From contig DGZL01000050.1 in the NCBI GenBank assembly GCA_002398515.1, positions 1-34,114 on the forward strand: 34,114 nucleotides of DNA, written 5' to 3'. Numbering within the stretch: the first letter of the stretch is position 1; each line of letters starts with the position of its first letter. A model generated the notes under the pieces. The model was not told where the DNA came from, made no database searches, and worked only from the letters and a program-made list of their open reading frames with translations. The stretch comes from Firmicutes bacterium UBA4981 (lineage in GTDB: Bacteria; Bacillota; SHA-98; UBA4971). The position numbers were made by a program, and so were the translations under genes. Below, one piece after another: positions 16,493 to 24,353 of the stretch.

Positions 16493-16753
16493 TTAAGATT
16501 CTCCCAGTTGCTCCATGATGAAGTCAACAATATCCTGCACTGTGGTGTCTTCCGCAAGATCAACATCGAAAATCCCCAGTTCGAACTCTCTATCCAGCTC
16601 ATCCCCAATGCTCATTCTCGTAGCAGAGTCAGCATAAAGGTCATTCATGGTAGCGTCAGGTGTTATGGACGCCTCATCCACCCTGGCCTCCCTGATTATT
16701 ATCTCTTTCACCTTGGCAAAGACTTCCTCTGCCTTCCCCTTAATACCTGCCAT
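16493..16753 (-). CDS. acpP: Acyl carrier protein with divergent DSA motif
   Basis: The acyl carrier protein holds growing acyl chains on a 4'-phosphopantetheine arm attached to serine. The 86-residue acidic protein sits in the normal place between fabG and fabF. The attachment motif reads ADSATRM (Ser43) rather than the usual ADSLDxVEL: the serine and preceding aspartate are kept, but the leucine and the VEL that contact most partner enzymes are changed. Helix II continues as SIGDELDREF, and the C-terminal EDTTVQDIVDFI is normal. The ATG has GGGAGGTGA 6 bases upstream. I cannot tell whether a canonical acpP exists elsewhere. Confidence 0.9.
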   Translation of the reverse strand: MAGIKGKAEEVFAKVKEIIIREARVDEASITPDATMNDLYADSATRMSIGDELDREFELGIFDVDLAEDTTVQDIVDFIMEQLGES

Positions 16754-16803
16754 CTTGTTCACCTCCCTCAACTGAAATTCCATGTGTTATCTCGCCGGCT
16801 CAT

Positions 16804-17547
16804 CTACATTGCAAAGCCTCCGTCTACGCACAACACCTGGCCTGTTATGTAACATGCTGCGTCAGAAGCCAAGAACAGACAGGCTTCTGCCACATCATTC
16901 GCACAACCCGCCCTTCCAAGAGGCACGCCTTGTATCAGTTTCTCTCTGATTTCACGACTCAACTCGCTTGTCATACCTGCTTCAATAAAACCCGGGGCAA
17001 TAGCGTTTACAGTAACCTGGCGCATGGCAAGCTCCCTGGCAGCAGCCTTAGTAAGGCCGATCACACCGGCTTTTGACGCGGAGTAATTACACTGACCCGG
17101 ATTGCCTAGAATACCTGCCACAGACGAGATGTTTACCATTCTACCGGATCTCTGCCTGAACATCCTCTTACCCACTGATCTCATGAAGTAGAATACTCCG
17201 CTGAGGTTGACGTTGACGACTTCTTCCCATTCTTCATCCGTCATTCTGATAAGGAAGTTATCACGTCTCACGCCTGCATTATTAATGAGAATGTCTATGC
17301 GCCCGAATTTCTCGTAGATCTCGCCGACAGCCCCCTCAACAGAGACAGGCGAAGAGACATCTACACTCTTTGCTAAGGCACTGCCACCATGCTCAGCAAT
17401 CTCCTTGGCCACTTTCTCCGCAGTCTCAAGACATCGTCCGGCAAACGCTATAACATGCGCGCCTTCTCTTCCGAAAGCCTTGGCTATCTCTGAACCAAGC
17501 CCGCCTGAAGCCCCAGTGACAATCGTAACCTTATCCTTCATCCTCAT
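16804..17547 (-). CDS. fabG: 3-oxoacyl-ACP reductase
   Basis: FabG is the NADPH-dependent short-chain dehydrogenase that reduces 3-ketoacyl-ACP. The cofactor motif TGASGGLGSEIA is at the N-terminus, NNAG follows near residue 90, and the catalytic serine (NISSVAG), tyrosine and lysine (YSASK) are present. The C-terminal FLASDAACYITGQVLCVDGG is typical. The ATG lies 9 bases behind GGAGG and overlaps the fabD end by 17 bases; a second ATG two codons later (17541) is also possible. It is part of the fapR-fabF operon. Confidence 0.96.
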   Translation of the reverse strand: MRMKDKVTIVTGASGGLGSEIAKAFGREGAHVIAFAGRCLETAEKVAKEIAEHGGSALAKSVDVSSPVSVEGAVGEIYEKFGRIDILINNAGVRRDNFLIRMTDEEWEEVVNVNLSGVFYFMRSVGKRMFRQRSGRMVNISSVAGILGNPGQCNYSASKAGVIGLTKAAARELAMRQVTVNAIAPGFIEAGMTSELSREIREKLIQGVPLGRAGCANDVAEACLFLASDAACYITGQVLCVDGGFAM

Positions 17548-18529
17548 TCTGCAAAACCTCCTCGACAAATCTCAACACATCGTCGACCGGAGTGTTACCG
17601 TCAAACGCGAAAATCTCAGCTTCGGGTTGAATTTCGCGGATAAGTCCTGTCAGAGCTCGCCCAGGGCCTGCTTGGAGAAAAATACAGGCGCCTGATTTCC
17701 ACATTTCCCGTACACAATCCTCCCACAGGATGGGCCCGGAAATCTGTTTCGCGAGAGCCTCTTTGATTTTTGCCCCGGACTCAGATACCTTGCCGTCAAC
17801 ATTCATGACTTGCGGGATAGAAGGCGTCCGGAAATTCACCTTTTCCAGTTCGCATTCTAACGCGAGCCTTGCAGGCTCCATTATCTTTGAATGGAACGGC
17901 CCGCTGACTTTAAGCGGGATCACCCTCCTTGCGCCTTGGGCCAGGCACAGCTCTCTTGCCTTTTCGAGACCGGCCGGATCCCCTGATATGACAATCTGGC
18001 CGGGAGAGTTGTAGTTTGCCGGCTCAACCCATCCAACAGAGCAAGCTGCTTCACATGCCATGACAACACTGTCCTTATCCAATCCCAAAACAGCAGACAT
18101 TCCACCTGCCCCTGGGGGACAAGCTTTCTCCATGAGCTGACCGCGGATATTCACAAGTCTCACAGCGTCCTCCAACGAGAGCGCACCTCCGGCCACCAGC
18201 GCAGAATACTCACCTACACTGTGACCGCTTACTATGTCAGGCACGATTCCCTTGGATCTCATCACAGCAAAGACGGCGAAGGATGTTGCGACAATCCCGG
18301 GCTGAGCATTTCTTGTCAAGGTCAGCTCCTCCTCGGGTCCGTAGAAGCACAACTCTGACAAAGGGAACCCAAGAGCTTCGTCTGCCTCCTTGAAAACCCG
18401 TCTGGCCTCTTCATAGTTATCCGCAAGATTCTTCCCCATACCGACCCTTTGGCATCCCTGCCCCGGGAAGACAAATGCCACCTTCTTGCCGTCATTATCC
18501 AATGCCTGCCACCGCCCTAAATAGCGCAA
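17531..18529 (-). CDS. fabD: Malonyl-CoA:ACP transacylase
   Basis: FabD moves malonyl groups from coenzyme A to the acyl carrier protein. FVFPGQGCQRVGMG marks the N-terminus, the nucleophilic serine is in GHSVGEYSALVAGG, and the catalytic histidine is in SGPFHSKIM. The start is uncertain: TTG at 18529 is just after the fabH stop, while TTG at 18502 lies behind GGTGGCAGG and would give a shorter leader before the VAFVFPGQG core. The length (332 or 323 aa) is slightly above the usual ~310. It overlaps fabG. Confidence 0.95.
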   Translation of the reverse strand: MRYLGRWQALDNDGKKVAFVFPGQGCQRVGMGKNLADNYEEARRVFKEADEALGFPLSELCFYGPEEELTLTRNAQPGIVATSFAVFAVMRSKGIVPDIVSGHSVGEYSALVAGGALSLEDAVRLVNIRGQLMEKACPPGAGGMSAVLGLDKDSVVMACEAACSVGWVEPANYNSPGQIVISGDPAGLEKARELCLAQGARRVIPLKVSGPFHSKIMEPARLALECELEKVNFRTPSIPQVMNVDGKVSESGAKIKEALAKQISGPILWEDCVREMWKSGACIFLQAGPGRALTGLIREIQPEAEIFAFDGNTPVDDVLRFVEEVLQNEDEG

Positions 18530-18531
18530 CT

Positions 18532-19560
18532 TTACATGCTTCCGTTATCCTGTTGCTCTTTACCCCATCTGAGTATTGCCGAACCCCAAGTAAGGCCGGC
18601 GCCGAACCCAACAAGCAAAACCACGTCACCGTTTTTCAGCATCCCGGATCTGGCTGCCTCGTCAAGAGCGATAGGAATAGAGGCAGCTGACGTATTACCA
18701 AGTCTTGCAATATTCGAGTAAATTTTATCCGGAATTCCCAGCCTCTCAGAGGCAAGCTCTATCAGCCTTTGATTTGCCTGATGGGGAATGACATAGTCTA
18801 TGTCCTCTTCTTTCAAGTTTGCCTTCTTAAGGACCTGAACAGCAGCTTCCACCATTACCTTTACAGCGAATCTATACACCAGATTGCCCTTCATTTGGAT
18901 GTAATGGAGTTTCGATTCCACCGTCTCACAAGACGCCGGCATTCTGGATCCCCCGGCAGGAAGGACCAGCACGTCACCGCGTGCTCCATCAGATCTCAGG
19001 ACGCATTCGATGATGCCTTCACCCAAGGCGCTAGGCCGGATGACGGCAGCCCCTGCTCCGTCGCCAAATAGCACGCAAGTGTTTCTATCTTCCCAATCCA
19101 CAATCTTAGAAAGTATCTCAGCGCCGATTACAAGAACATTGTCGTACCGGCCGGAAGCTACAAGATCTCGCGCAACGGAAAGAGCATAGACAAACCCTGT
19201 GCACCCTGCGCTAATATCGAAAGCAGCAGCGTTCTCGGCTCCGATTTCTCCTTGAACCACGCATGCACATGACGGGAATATTGTGTCCGGCGTGACTGTA
19301 GCGACAATAATCAGATCAAGTTCGTCGGCGGTCATACCTGCGTCATCCAGCGCCTTCAAAGCTGCCTCCTTCGCCAGATCAGACGTTACCGTTCCTTCGT
19401 CGGCTATTCGCCGTTCTCGGATACCGGTGCGTTCCACAATCCACTCATCGCTGGTATCTACCATTTTCTCCAGGTCAAAGTTGGTTAGAATTCGTTCAGG
19501 CACAGCGCTTCCTGTCCCTGCTATACTTGCCCCTCTTAGATTGGGCGTCCTAGTTTTCAA
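18532..19560 (-). CDS. fabH: 3-oxoacyl-ACP synthase III
   Basis: FabH starts fatty acid synthesis by condensing acyl-CoA with malonyl-ACP and sets branched versus straight chain type. The Cys-His-Asn triad is visible in SAGCTGFVYAL, HQANQRLIELA and LGNTSAASIPIAL; the ending VLLVGFGAGLTWG is the family end. I chose the TTG at 19560 because GAGGAGAG lies 6 bases upstream; the longer frame to 19620 lies inside plsX and adds a basic stretch unlike the family. It overlaps the plsX stop by 11 bases. Confidence 0.96.
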   Translation of the reverse strand: MKTRTPNLRGASIAGTGSAVPERILTNFDLEKMVDTSDEWIVERTGIRERRIADEGTVTSDLAKEAALKALDDAGMTADELDLIIVATVTPDTIFPSCACVVQGEIGAENAAAFDISAGCTGFVYALSVARDLVASGRYDNVLVIGAEILSKIVDWEDRNTCVLFGDGAGAAVIRPSALGEGIIECVLRSDGARGDVLVLPAGGSRMPASCETVESKLHYIQMKGNLVYRFAVKVMVEAAVQVLKKANLKEEDIDYVIPHQANQRLIELASERLGIPDKIYSNIARLGNTSAASIPIALDEAARSGMLKNGDVVLLVGFGAGLTWGSAILRWGKEQQDNGSM

Positions 19561-20572
19561 GGCTATCTCTCCTCTCAGAACCACCTGTCGCAAGACGAGC
19601 CGCAATAGCCTCCGTGACATTGCCCTCTACGGCAGCCTTGGCAGTTCCTATAGCGTTCTTAATTGCTTTGGCTTTGGATCGCCCATGAGCAATTACCGCA
19701 ACTCCTCGTACGCCGAGAAGCAGTGCGCCTCCGTACTCCGAATAGTCCATTCTGCGGGCAAGGGACTGTAATGCAGGACGCATGAGAACTGCGCCTATCT
19801 TTGAGACAGGGCTTTTCTCTATAGATGCCTTCAGTATCCTTACCATGGCCTCTCCTACACCCTCAGCCAGCTTCAGCACAACATTCCCGGTGAAACCATC
19901 AGTAATGACCACATCCACCCGTCCGAGCGGAATGTCTTTCGCTTCGATATTCCCTATAAAATTGCAGTTGGCTTTGCTAATCAGCTCATAGGATGCAGTT
20001 GTTAATTCGGTACCTTTAGTAGACTCCTCTCCTATGCTGAGAAGACCGACCTTAGGATTTTCCCTGCCCATTACCTGTCTGGCATAGGCCTCCCCCATAA
20101 GAGCGAAGTTCAACATGTGGTGAGGTCTGCACTCCGAATTCGCGCCCGCGTCTACTATCAGACAGTAGCCGGTCGTTGTAGGAAACACTGTGGCAATAGC
20201 AGGCCTATCCGTACCTTCCAGCCTTTTCAATCTCAAGATTGCGCTTATCATTGTTGCCCCCGTATTGCCGGCAGATACCACTGCATCCGCATCCCCCTGT
20301 GCCACCAGGTCACATGCGGCCAATATGGAAGAGTCGCGCATTTTCCTTATTGCATCTACAGGGTGGGGTTCATTCATTGGAATTACCTGCCCTGCATGTA
20401 CAATAGAAAGACTACGATTCCCTACGTCGGCCTTGCTGCGTTCGTTTTCAATATCGTTTGCGTCTCCCACCAGGACTACTTCAACGCCCAGCTCTTCCAT
20501 GGCAAGAAGCGCTCCTCTCACAGTCTCCGAAGGCGCAAGGTCTCCCCCCATTGCATCAAGGGCAATCCTCAA
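19550..20572 (-). CDS. plsX: Phosphate acyltransferase PlsX
   Basis: PlsX makes acyl-phosphate from acyl-ACP, the acyl donor for PlsY in phosphatidic acid synthesis. The family blocks RIALDAMGGDLAP, DAVVSAGNTGA, LIVDAGANSECRP, LLSIGEE, VVITDGFTGNVVLK and GGALLLGVRG are all present. The TTG start overlaps the fapR stop (TTGA) and has AGGAGGGG 6 bases upstream. The length (340 aa) is normal. Linking fapR, plsX and fab genes couples phospholipid and fatty acid supply. Confidence 0.97.
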   Translation of the reverse strand: MRIALDAMGGDLAPSETVRGALLAMEELGVEVVLVGDANDIENERSKADVGNRSLSIVHAGQVIPMNEPHPVDAIRKMRDSSILAACDLVAQGDADAVVSAGNTGATMISAILRLKRLEGTDRPAIATVFPTTTGYCLIVDAGANSECRPHHMLNFALMGEAYARQVMGRENPKVGLLSIGEESTKGTELTTASYELISKANCNFIGNIEAKDIPLGRVDVVITDGFTGNVVLKLAEGVGEAMVRILKASIEKSPVSKIGAVLMRPALQSLARRMDYSEYGGALLLGVRGVAVIAHGRSKAKAIKNAIGTAKAAVEGNVTEAIAARLATGGSERRDSLEN

Positions 20573-21168
20573 TTGAAACCCCTCCTTGAGTCCTCACCGT
20601 ATCCCTCAGGTTCTTCTACGGCAAACACTGTGAATTCCCCGGCAAAAACGTCCTCATGGCCTATTTGGGTTGTGACTTTCACTACATGACGCCTACCGCT
20701 TCGGCTCAGAATTTCCGCCTTTGCCACAAGCCTTTCCCCTGCCTTAACCGGCCTGAGGTATTTCACGATTGCAGTCCCGGTAAGCGCGATTTCAGCATCT
20801 ACAAGCGCCACTGCTAATGAGTTTGCCTGGGCAAAAATGTGATGCCCCCGAACAATCGAGGTGCGCCGGAATGCCATGTCTTTGTCTGTTTCCAGCACAG
20901 ATATGCCTTCTTGCCCCAGCTTCACATGGATTAGATCCCCGATGACTTCCCCTGTTTCCACCGATCGCACTTTATTCGTTGCTTCTTTAGCCAAACGCCT
21001 GGTACGCTCACGTGACTCCGGAATTCCAAGTTCAAGCCTGTCCAAGCGTACAGTCTGGATACTGACCCCGAATACACAGGCCAGTTCTCTGTCTGTTATG
21101 AACGGGTCATCTTCTATGACCTGCGCAAGGCGCTTGAGGCGATCTGTCTTTTGGAGCCTGAGCTTCAC
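20569..21168 (-). CDS. fapR: Transcription factor FapR
   Basis: FapR represses fatty acid and phospholipid genes in Firmicutes and is released by malonyl-CoA. The N-terminal helix-turn-helix (about residues 15-45: DPFITDRELACVFGVSIQTVRLDR, in two parts) binds DNA, and a linker helix leads to a C-terminal hot-dog domain (about 70-185) with the ligand-binding RGHHIFAQANSLAVAL helix. The GTG start has only a weak ribosome binding site. A 17-base operator overlaps the start of its transcript, so it most likely controls its own operon, including plsX and the fab genes. The length (199 aa) is normal. Confidence 0.96.
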   Translation of the reverse strand: MKLRLQKTDRLKRLAQVIEDDPFITDRELACVFGVSIQTVRLDRLELGIPESRERTRRLAKEATNKVRSVETGEVIGDLIHVKLGQEGISVLETDKDMAFRRTSIVRGHHIFAQANSLAVALVDAEIALTGTAIVKYLRPVKAGERLVAKAEILSRSGRRHVVKVTTQIGHEDVFAGEFTVFAVEEPEGYGEDSRRGFN

Positions 21169-21227
21169 GTCTCATCAACTCTCAGTGCCAAACATAATAA
21201 AAGAAGGACAGGTATTATGACCAAGTC

Positions 21228-21244
21228 TTAATAGCAGATACTAA
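21228..21244 (-). promoter_or_regulatory. FapR operator
   Basis: The plus strand reads TTAATAGCAGATACTAA. It keeps the arms of the known FapR site (TTAGTA-N5-TACTAA) with one arm mismatch and the same 17-base length. It begins a few bases downstream of the -10 element of the fapR promoter, so bound FapR would cover the transcription start. Confidence 0.75.
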
Positions 21245-21248
21245 ACTA

Positions 21249-21278
21249 AGTATATATCGGTTCTGTTGCTACTTGCAA
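21249..21278 (-). promoter_or_regulatory. Promoter of the fapR-plsX-fab-rnc operon
   Basis: On the minus strand TTGCAA is followed after 18 bases by TATACT (or after 16 by TATATA). The start of transcription would fall at the edge of or inside the FapR operator. It lies just after the rpmF terminator, which isolates the operon from upstream transcription. Confidence 0.65.
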
Positions 21279-21299
21279 GAGCAAATGAAATATTGGGGA

Positions 21300-21337
21300 C
21301 AAAACGACAAAAGGCCGCGCGAGGTGCTGCCGGCCTT
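21300..21337 (-). terminator. Intrinsic terminator after rpmF
   Basis: On the minus strand a 7-base-pair stem AAGGCCG/CGGCCTT encloses a 13-base loop and is followed by TTGTCGTTTTG. It lies about 40 bases after the rpmF stop codon and before the fapR promoter. Confidence 0.75.
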
Positions 21338-21376
21338 CAGAGACACGAGAATAAGATATTCAGTGAAAAATAGTAT

Positions 21377-21574
21377 CTACGCTCTCTTTTTCTTCTTCCC
21401 TTCGACAACGATGACCTGCCGTCCGTCGTAGTAACCACACTCGGCGCACACTCTGTGTGGTCTCCTTAGAGCATGGCACTTTTCGCACTCAATGAGTTTC
21501 GGCGCTTCAATCTTCCAATTCGCACGACGCTTCCGTGTTCTCGACTTGCCGAATTTCCCTGTAGGATTTGCCAC
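21377..21574 (-). CDS. rpmF: 50S ribosomal protein L32
   Basis: L32 is a small large-subunit protein. It begins MANPTGKFGKSRTRKRRA and carries a zinc ribbon made by CEKC and CAEC, the zinc-binding form. The C-terminus ends in a lysine run. It follows yceD by 19 bases, the widely conserved pairing, and is followed by an intrinsic terminator. Confidence 0.97.
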   Translation of the reverse strand: MANPTGKFGKSRTRKRRANWKIEAPKLIECEKCHALRRPHRVCAECGYYDGRQVIVVEGKKKKRA

Positions 21575-21593
21575 TTAATTCTCACTCCAGTCA

Positions 21594-22133
21594 CTAGAAC
21601 TCGTCTTTAGCCTGACTCGGGTAGAGCTGCGCAAGGGGTGCAAGACGGATATCGCCTTCTTCCTCAGAACACGCGCACTCTCCGTCGTTTAAGTCCTTAC
21701 CGCAAACAGGGCACAGACCTCTGCACTCGCTAGAACAAATAAGTTGAATGGGGAGGGACAACGCCAAATGGGAGTTGACTTCCTTGGAAATATCGACGAA
21801 ATCTCCCTTATAAGTCAAAACCTCATCCTCTTCGCAGTCGGACATTGGCGAAGGCTTGTGAGACACCTTGTAATATTGCTCCTGAAACTCTGTCTCAATA
21901 TCGAATACGAATTCCCTAAGGCATCTGTGGCATTCAGCCGTAAACTCCGCCCTGGCCTTCGCCTCGATAAGGATTGCGCTATGCCCTGTAGAAGTTGCTT
22001 TCGCAATAACATGTACAGGCGTCACCGGCTTAAGGGTTGTTCCAGCTATCGCCATGGGATCCGGAGGGCCTTCTAATTCCACTTCAACGCTTGCACCTTT
22101 TATATCCTTTACCGTGGATACATCTATTATCAT
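21594..22133 (-). CDS. yceD: YceD/DUF177 family protein
   Basis: This protein of 179 residues belongs to the DUF177 (YceD) family. Bacterial and plastid homologues are linked to 23S rRNA accumulation and ribosome assembly, though the mechanism is unclear. The conserved central CHRCLREF and the C-terminal cysteine cluster (SSECRGLCPVCGKDLNDGEC region, probably zinc-binding) are both present. The ATG has AGGGGAG 7 bases upstream; an ATG further upstream lies inside the promoter region and is not used. It is expressed with rpmF from its own promoter. Confidence 0.95.
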   Translation of the reverse strand: MIIDVSTVKDIKGASVEVELEGPPDPMAIAGTTLKPVTPVHVIAKATSTGHSAILIEAKARAEFTAECHRCLREFVFDIETEFQEQYYKVSHKPSPMSDCEEDEVLTYKGDFVDISKEVNSHLALSLPIQLICSSECRGLCPVCGKDLNDGECACSEEEGDIRLAPLAQLYPSQAKDEF

Positions 22134-22161
22134 AAAAGCACTCCCCTGTAAGACATATTGA

Positions 22162-22190
22162 ATTATAGAACAGGGATTAGCTTGAGTCAA
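22162..22190 (-). promoter_or_regulatory. Strong sigma-A promoter for yceD-rpmF
   Basis: On the minus strand TTGACT is followed after exactly 17 bases by TATAAT, the closest match to the vegetative consensus in the window. The predicted leader is about 25 bases to the yceD ATG. It explains high, separate expression of L32. Confidence 0.88.
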
Positions 22191-22212
22191 GAAGAAAGAG
22201 CGCACGTTGTGG

Positions 22213-23106
22213 TTAGCTTGCGGCAGCCTCCCTCACGCACTTTTGGTGCACGGGGCAAGACTTGCGAGCGTTATGAAGCTTGCTACCGGCAAAATGTAGA
22301 CAGAAGTGGCCTTTGAAGTTATTGCTGCCAAGACTCTGGCCTCCGTGGGGCATTCCATTCATGGAAGCTGCTATCCTGCGCCCACCTATCTGAACTATGA
22401 TGGGCCTTCTATCCCAGGTCCAGCTTCCTCCACAGACCCTTTTCATAACAGCCGTATCCTCTTTTGTATGAGGTTCCACGTCAGCGTGGAGACTTCCTCC
22501 CCTTCTCCTTACACGAAATGACAGGCCTGTTCTGACATCGATTACCGTGGCTATGCTGCCCACCTTAAAAATACGATTTACTGAATCCCAGTGAAGCATT
22601 TCACAAGATCCACGCTCTCCCCTGGATACGACAGTGCCCGGAGCAGGAATCAGTAGTTCCTGCCCGACCTTGATGAGGGCAGGATCAGATATGTTGTTAA
22701 TGGCTGCAAGCTCAGCAACGGTCACATCAACTCGTCTGGCAAGGTCATAAAGGGTATCTCCCCGACTGACTATGTAGGTCTTCATTCTCCTACGAGCAAT
22801 TTCCGTCTCGAGAAGATTCCATGTATCAGCGCCCACTACACCGTCAACGTGAAGACTGTTTGTTCTTTGAAAAGCCGTTACGGCATTTAGTGTTTTATCC
22901 CCGAATAATCCGTCACTTTCTCCTTCCAAAAACCCCAGGCCGCTAAGAATATCCTGGAGTTCTCGGACAGCATCGCTTTTCATTCCTTTTTTCAAGACAC
23001 CTTGATAACTCGCAGCTACAGGCGAGAACACACAAAGCAAAAGCAAAAACACAATGAGAGCAATGACTGTCCCATGCGGTCTGGCTCTCCAAACGCAGAG
23101 CGCCAA
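22213..23106 (-). CDS. Exported peptidoglycan-binding and LysM protein with uncharacterised C-terminal domain
   Basis: This 297-residue protein begins with a short basic segment and a hydrophobic helix (about 13-32, VIALIVFLLLLCVFSPVAA), a signal peptide or membrane anchor. Next are a peptidoglycan-binding domain (about 38-95: GMKSDAVRELQDILSGLG, GLFGDKT, DGVVGADTWN) and a LysM domain (about 108-152: YIVSRGDTLYDLARR, ISDPALIKVGQELLIP). The remaining ~135 residues form a domain I cannot name, with SLHADVEP, ASMNGMPHGGQS, GHFCLHF and a final CPVHQKC. The conserved-looking His and Cys residues hint at a metal-bound or catalytic site, but that is inference. TTG is the likely start, behind GGGGGG. 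It follows the YlbL-like protease gene and could act in cell wall or spore coat. Confidence 0.8.
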   Translation of the reverse strand: MALCVWRARPHGTVIALIVFLLLLCVFSPVAASYQGVLKKGMKSDAVRELQDILSGLGFLEGESDGLFGDKTLNAVTAFQRTNSLHVDGVVGADTWNLLETEIARRRMKTYIVSRGDTLYDLARRVDVTVAELAAINNISDPALIKVGQELLIPAPGTVVSRGERGSCEMLHWDSVNRIFKVGSIATVIDVRTGLSFRVRRRGGSLHADVEPHTKEDTAVMKRVCGGSWTWDRRPIIVQIGGRRIAASMNGMPHGGQSLGSNNFKGHFCLHFAGSKLHNARKSCPVHQKCVREAAAS

Positions 23107-23151
23107 AACAAATCGCCCCCCGAAATTCGGAATTCATTTCTTTTCCCTCTA

Positions 23152-24174
23152 TTATTCGCCAGAAGTGCCATTATTCCTCCTAGCAATATCATCCAATATT
23201 GCGACAGCCTCGTTTATGTCAGTGACCCCTATAACCTCAATGGATTTCAGGTTTCTTGCGATTTTCGCCGCGGAATCAAAGTTCTCTATAGGAACCAGGA
23301 AATATGCAGCTCCTCCGCGCTCAGCAGCTACTACCTTCTGCTTGACCCCGGCGATTGGGCCGACAACACCGTCGAGTCCGATAGTCCCGGTTCCCGCAAT
23401 AACCTGGCCTCCGGTCAAGTCAACTGGATCTAGCTGGTTGAGGATCTCAAGAGTAAACATGAGACCTCCGGATGAACCTTTGACATTACGGGAATCAATC
23501 TCAATATTGATTGGAAGATCATATGTCAGACTGGAACTGACAAGAATTCCCACAGCCGCGCGTGCCCGGTCCTCGGGATGAGGGCCGGTTCCTACTTGGA
23601 GTCTCTTGACTTTTCCTTGTCTGGAGACGGTAAGCAGCGTTTCCTCACCTGGTGCCCTTCGGCTGATAATTTTCACTGCTTCATCTGCAGTGGCTACTCG
23701 CCTGTCATCAACAGCAAGGATAATGTCTCCCTGTTGAAGTATGCCCTTGGCGGGACTATTGGCGAGCACGGCCTCAATTCTCACAACAGTCTCCACGCTG
23801 ACGGGAAAGCCCAGTCTTTCTAAAGCCACAGCCCCTGCAACTACCTGGCTCTCCCGCATCAGACTCTCCATGATGCCAATATATCTCTCAAGGTCCATGC
23901 CTTTGGGAATTTCTTGCGCTCTCTTTGCAATATCAATGTCAGGAGAAATAAGCGCTGCAATCCATGAAGGGATACCTGCAGGGCTGCTGGTCACAGCGGT
24001 CAGCAAAAACGCTCCTTGAGCGTCCTTGTTGCCGGTCTCAACAGTCACCATTTCTTCAAGCTTCTGAACCGGACCCGGGCCGATAATAAGATAATTACGC
24101 GCAAGATAGCCCTGGATACCGGCAACTATGATGAGCACCGCTCCTACTTCCAGCCATGTGTTTCTCTTTCTCAT
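23152..24174 (-). CDS. ylbL: YlbL-type membrane PDZ/Lon-like serine protease
   Basis: This is a single-pass membrane protease of the YlbL/SepM group: an N-terminal transmembrane helix (about 8-26), a PDZ domain (about 130-195, with SPAKGILQQGDIILAVDD) and a C-terminal Lon-type proteolytic domain. The Ser-Lys dyad is visible in KGSSGGLMF and in the GVKQKVVAA helix. In Bacillus YlbL degrades the DNA-damage cell-division inhibitor YneA. The ATG is chosen because GGAAGGAAA lies upstream; an ATG seven codons earlier is possible. It diverges from ylbJ, an arrangement common in Clostridia. Confidence 0.93.
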   Translation of the reverse strand: MRKRNTWLEVGAVLIIVAGIQGYLARNYLIIGPGPVQKLEEMVTVETGNKDAQGAFLLTAVTSSPAGIPSWIAALISPDIDIAKRAQEIPKGMDLERYIGIMESLMRESQVVAGAVALERLGFPVSVETVVRIEAVLANSPAKGILQQGDIILAVDDRRVATADEAVKIISRRAPGEETLLTVSRQGKVKRLQVGTGPHPEDRARAAVGILVSSSLTYDLPINIEIDSRNVKGSSGGLMFTLEILNQLDPVDLTGGQVIAGTGTIGLDGVVGPIAGVKQKVVAAERGGAAYFLVPIENFDSAAKIARNLKSIEVIGVTDINEAVAILDDIARRNNGTSGE

Positions 24175-24195
24175 GAAGTCATTTCCTTCCGGCAT

Positions 24196-24353
24196 TGCCT
24201 CACGTATTCGTGGAGTCTTCTATCTATTCTACTTTACCCTAAGTTATGATATTCGCCGCCGGGTACAGGAGGGAAAGCATATCCCTAAGCCAATTCAAAT
24301 ATACTTGATTAGGCATGAGGACAGCAAGAGCAATGTAAGGAGGCTTTCAGGCC
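24196..24353. promoter_or_regulatory. Divergent intergenic region between ylbL and ylbJ
   Basis: This region must hold the promoters of both divergent genes. On the plus strand GCATATC followed by TATACTTG faintly resembles a sigma-E promoter for ylbJ, which is sigma-E-dependent in Bacillus, but the -10 and the spacing are poor. AAGGAGG precedes the ylbJ ATG by 10 bases. No operator repeat is obvious. Confidence 0.4.

Noticed and set aside
24270..24308. Sigma-E promoter for ylbJ
   Set aside because: The -35-like GCATATC is followed by a poor -10 (TATACTTG) at 16 bases; not enough to call.
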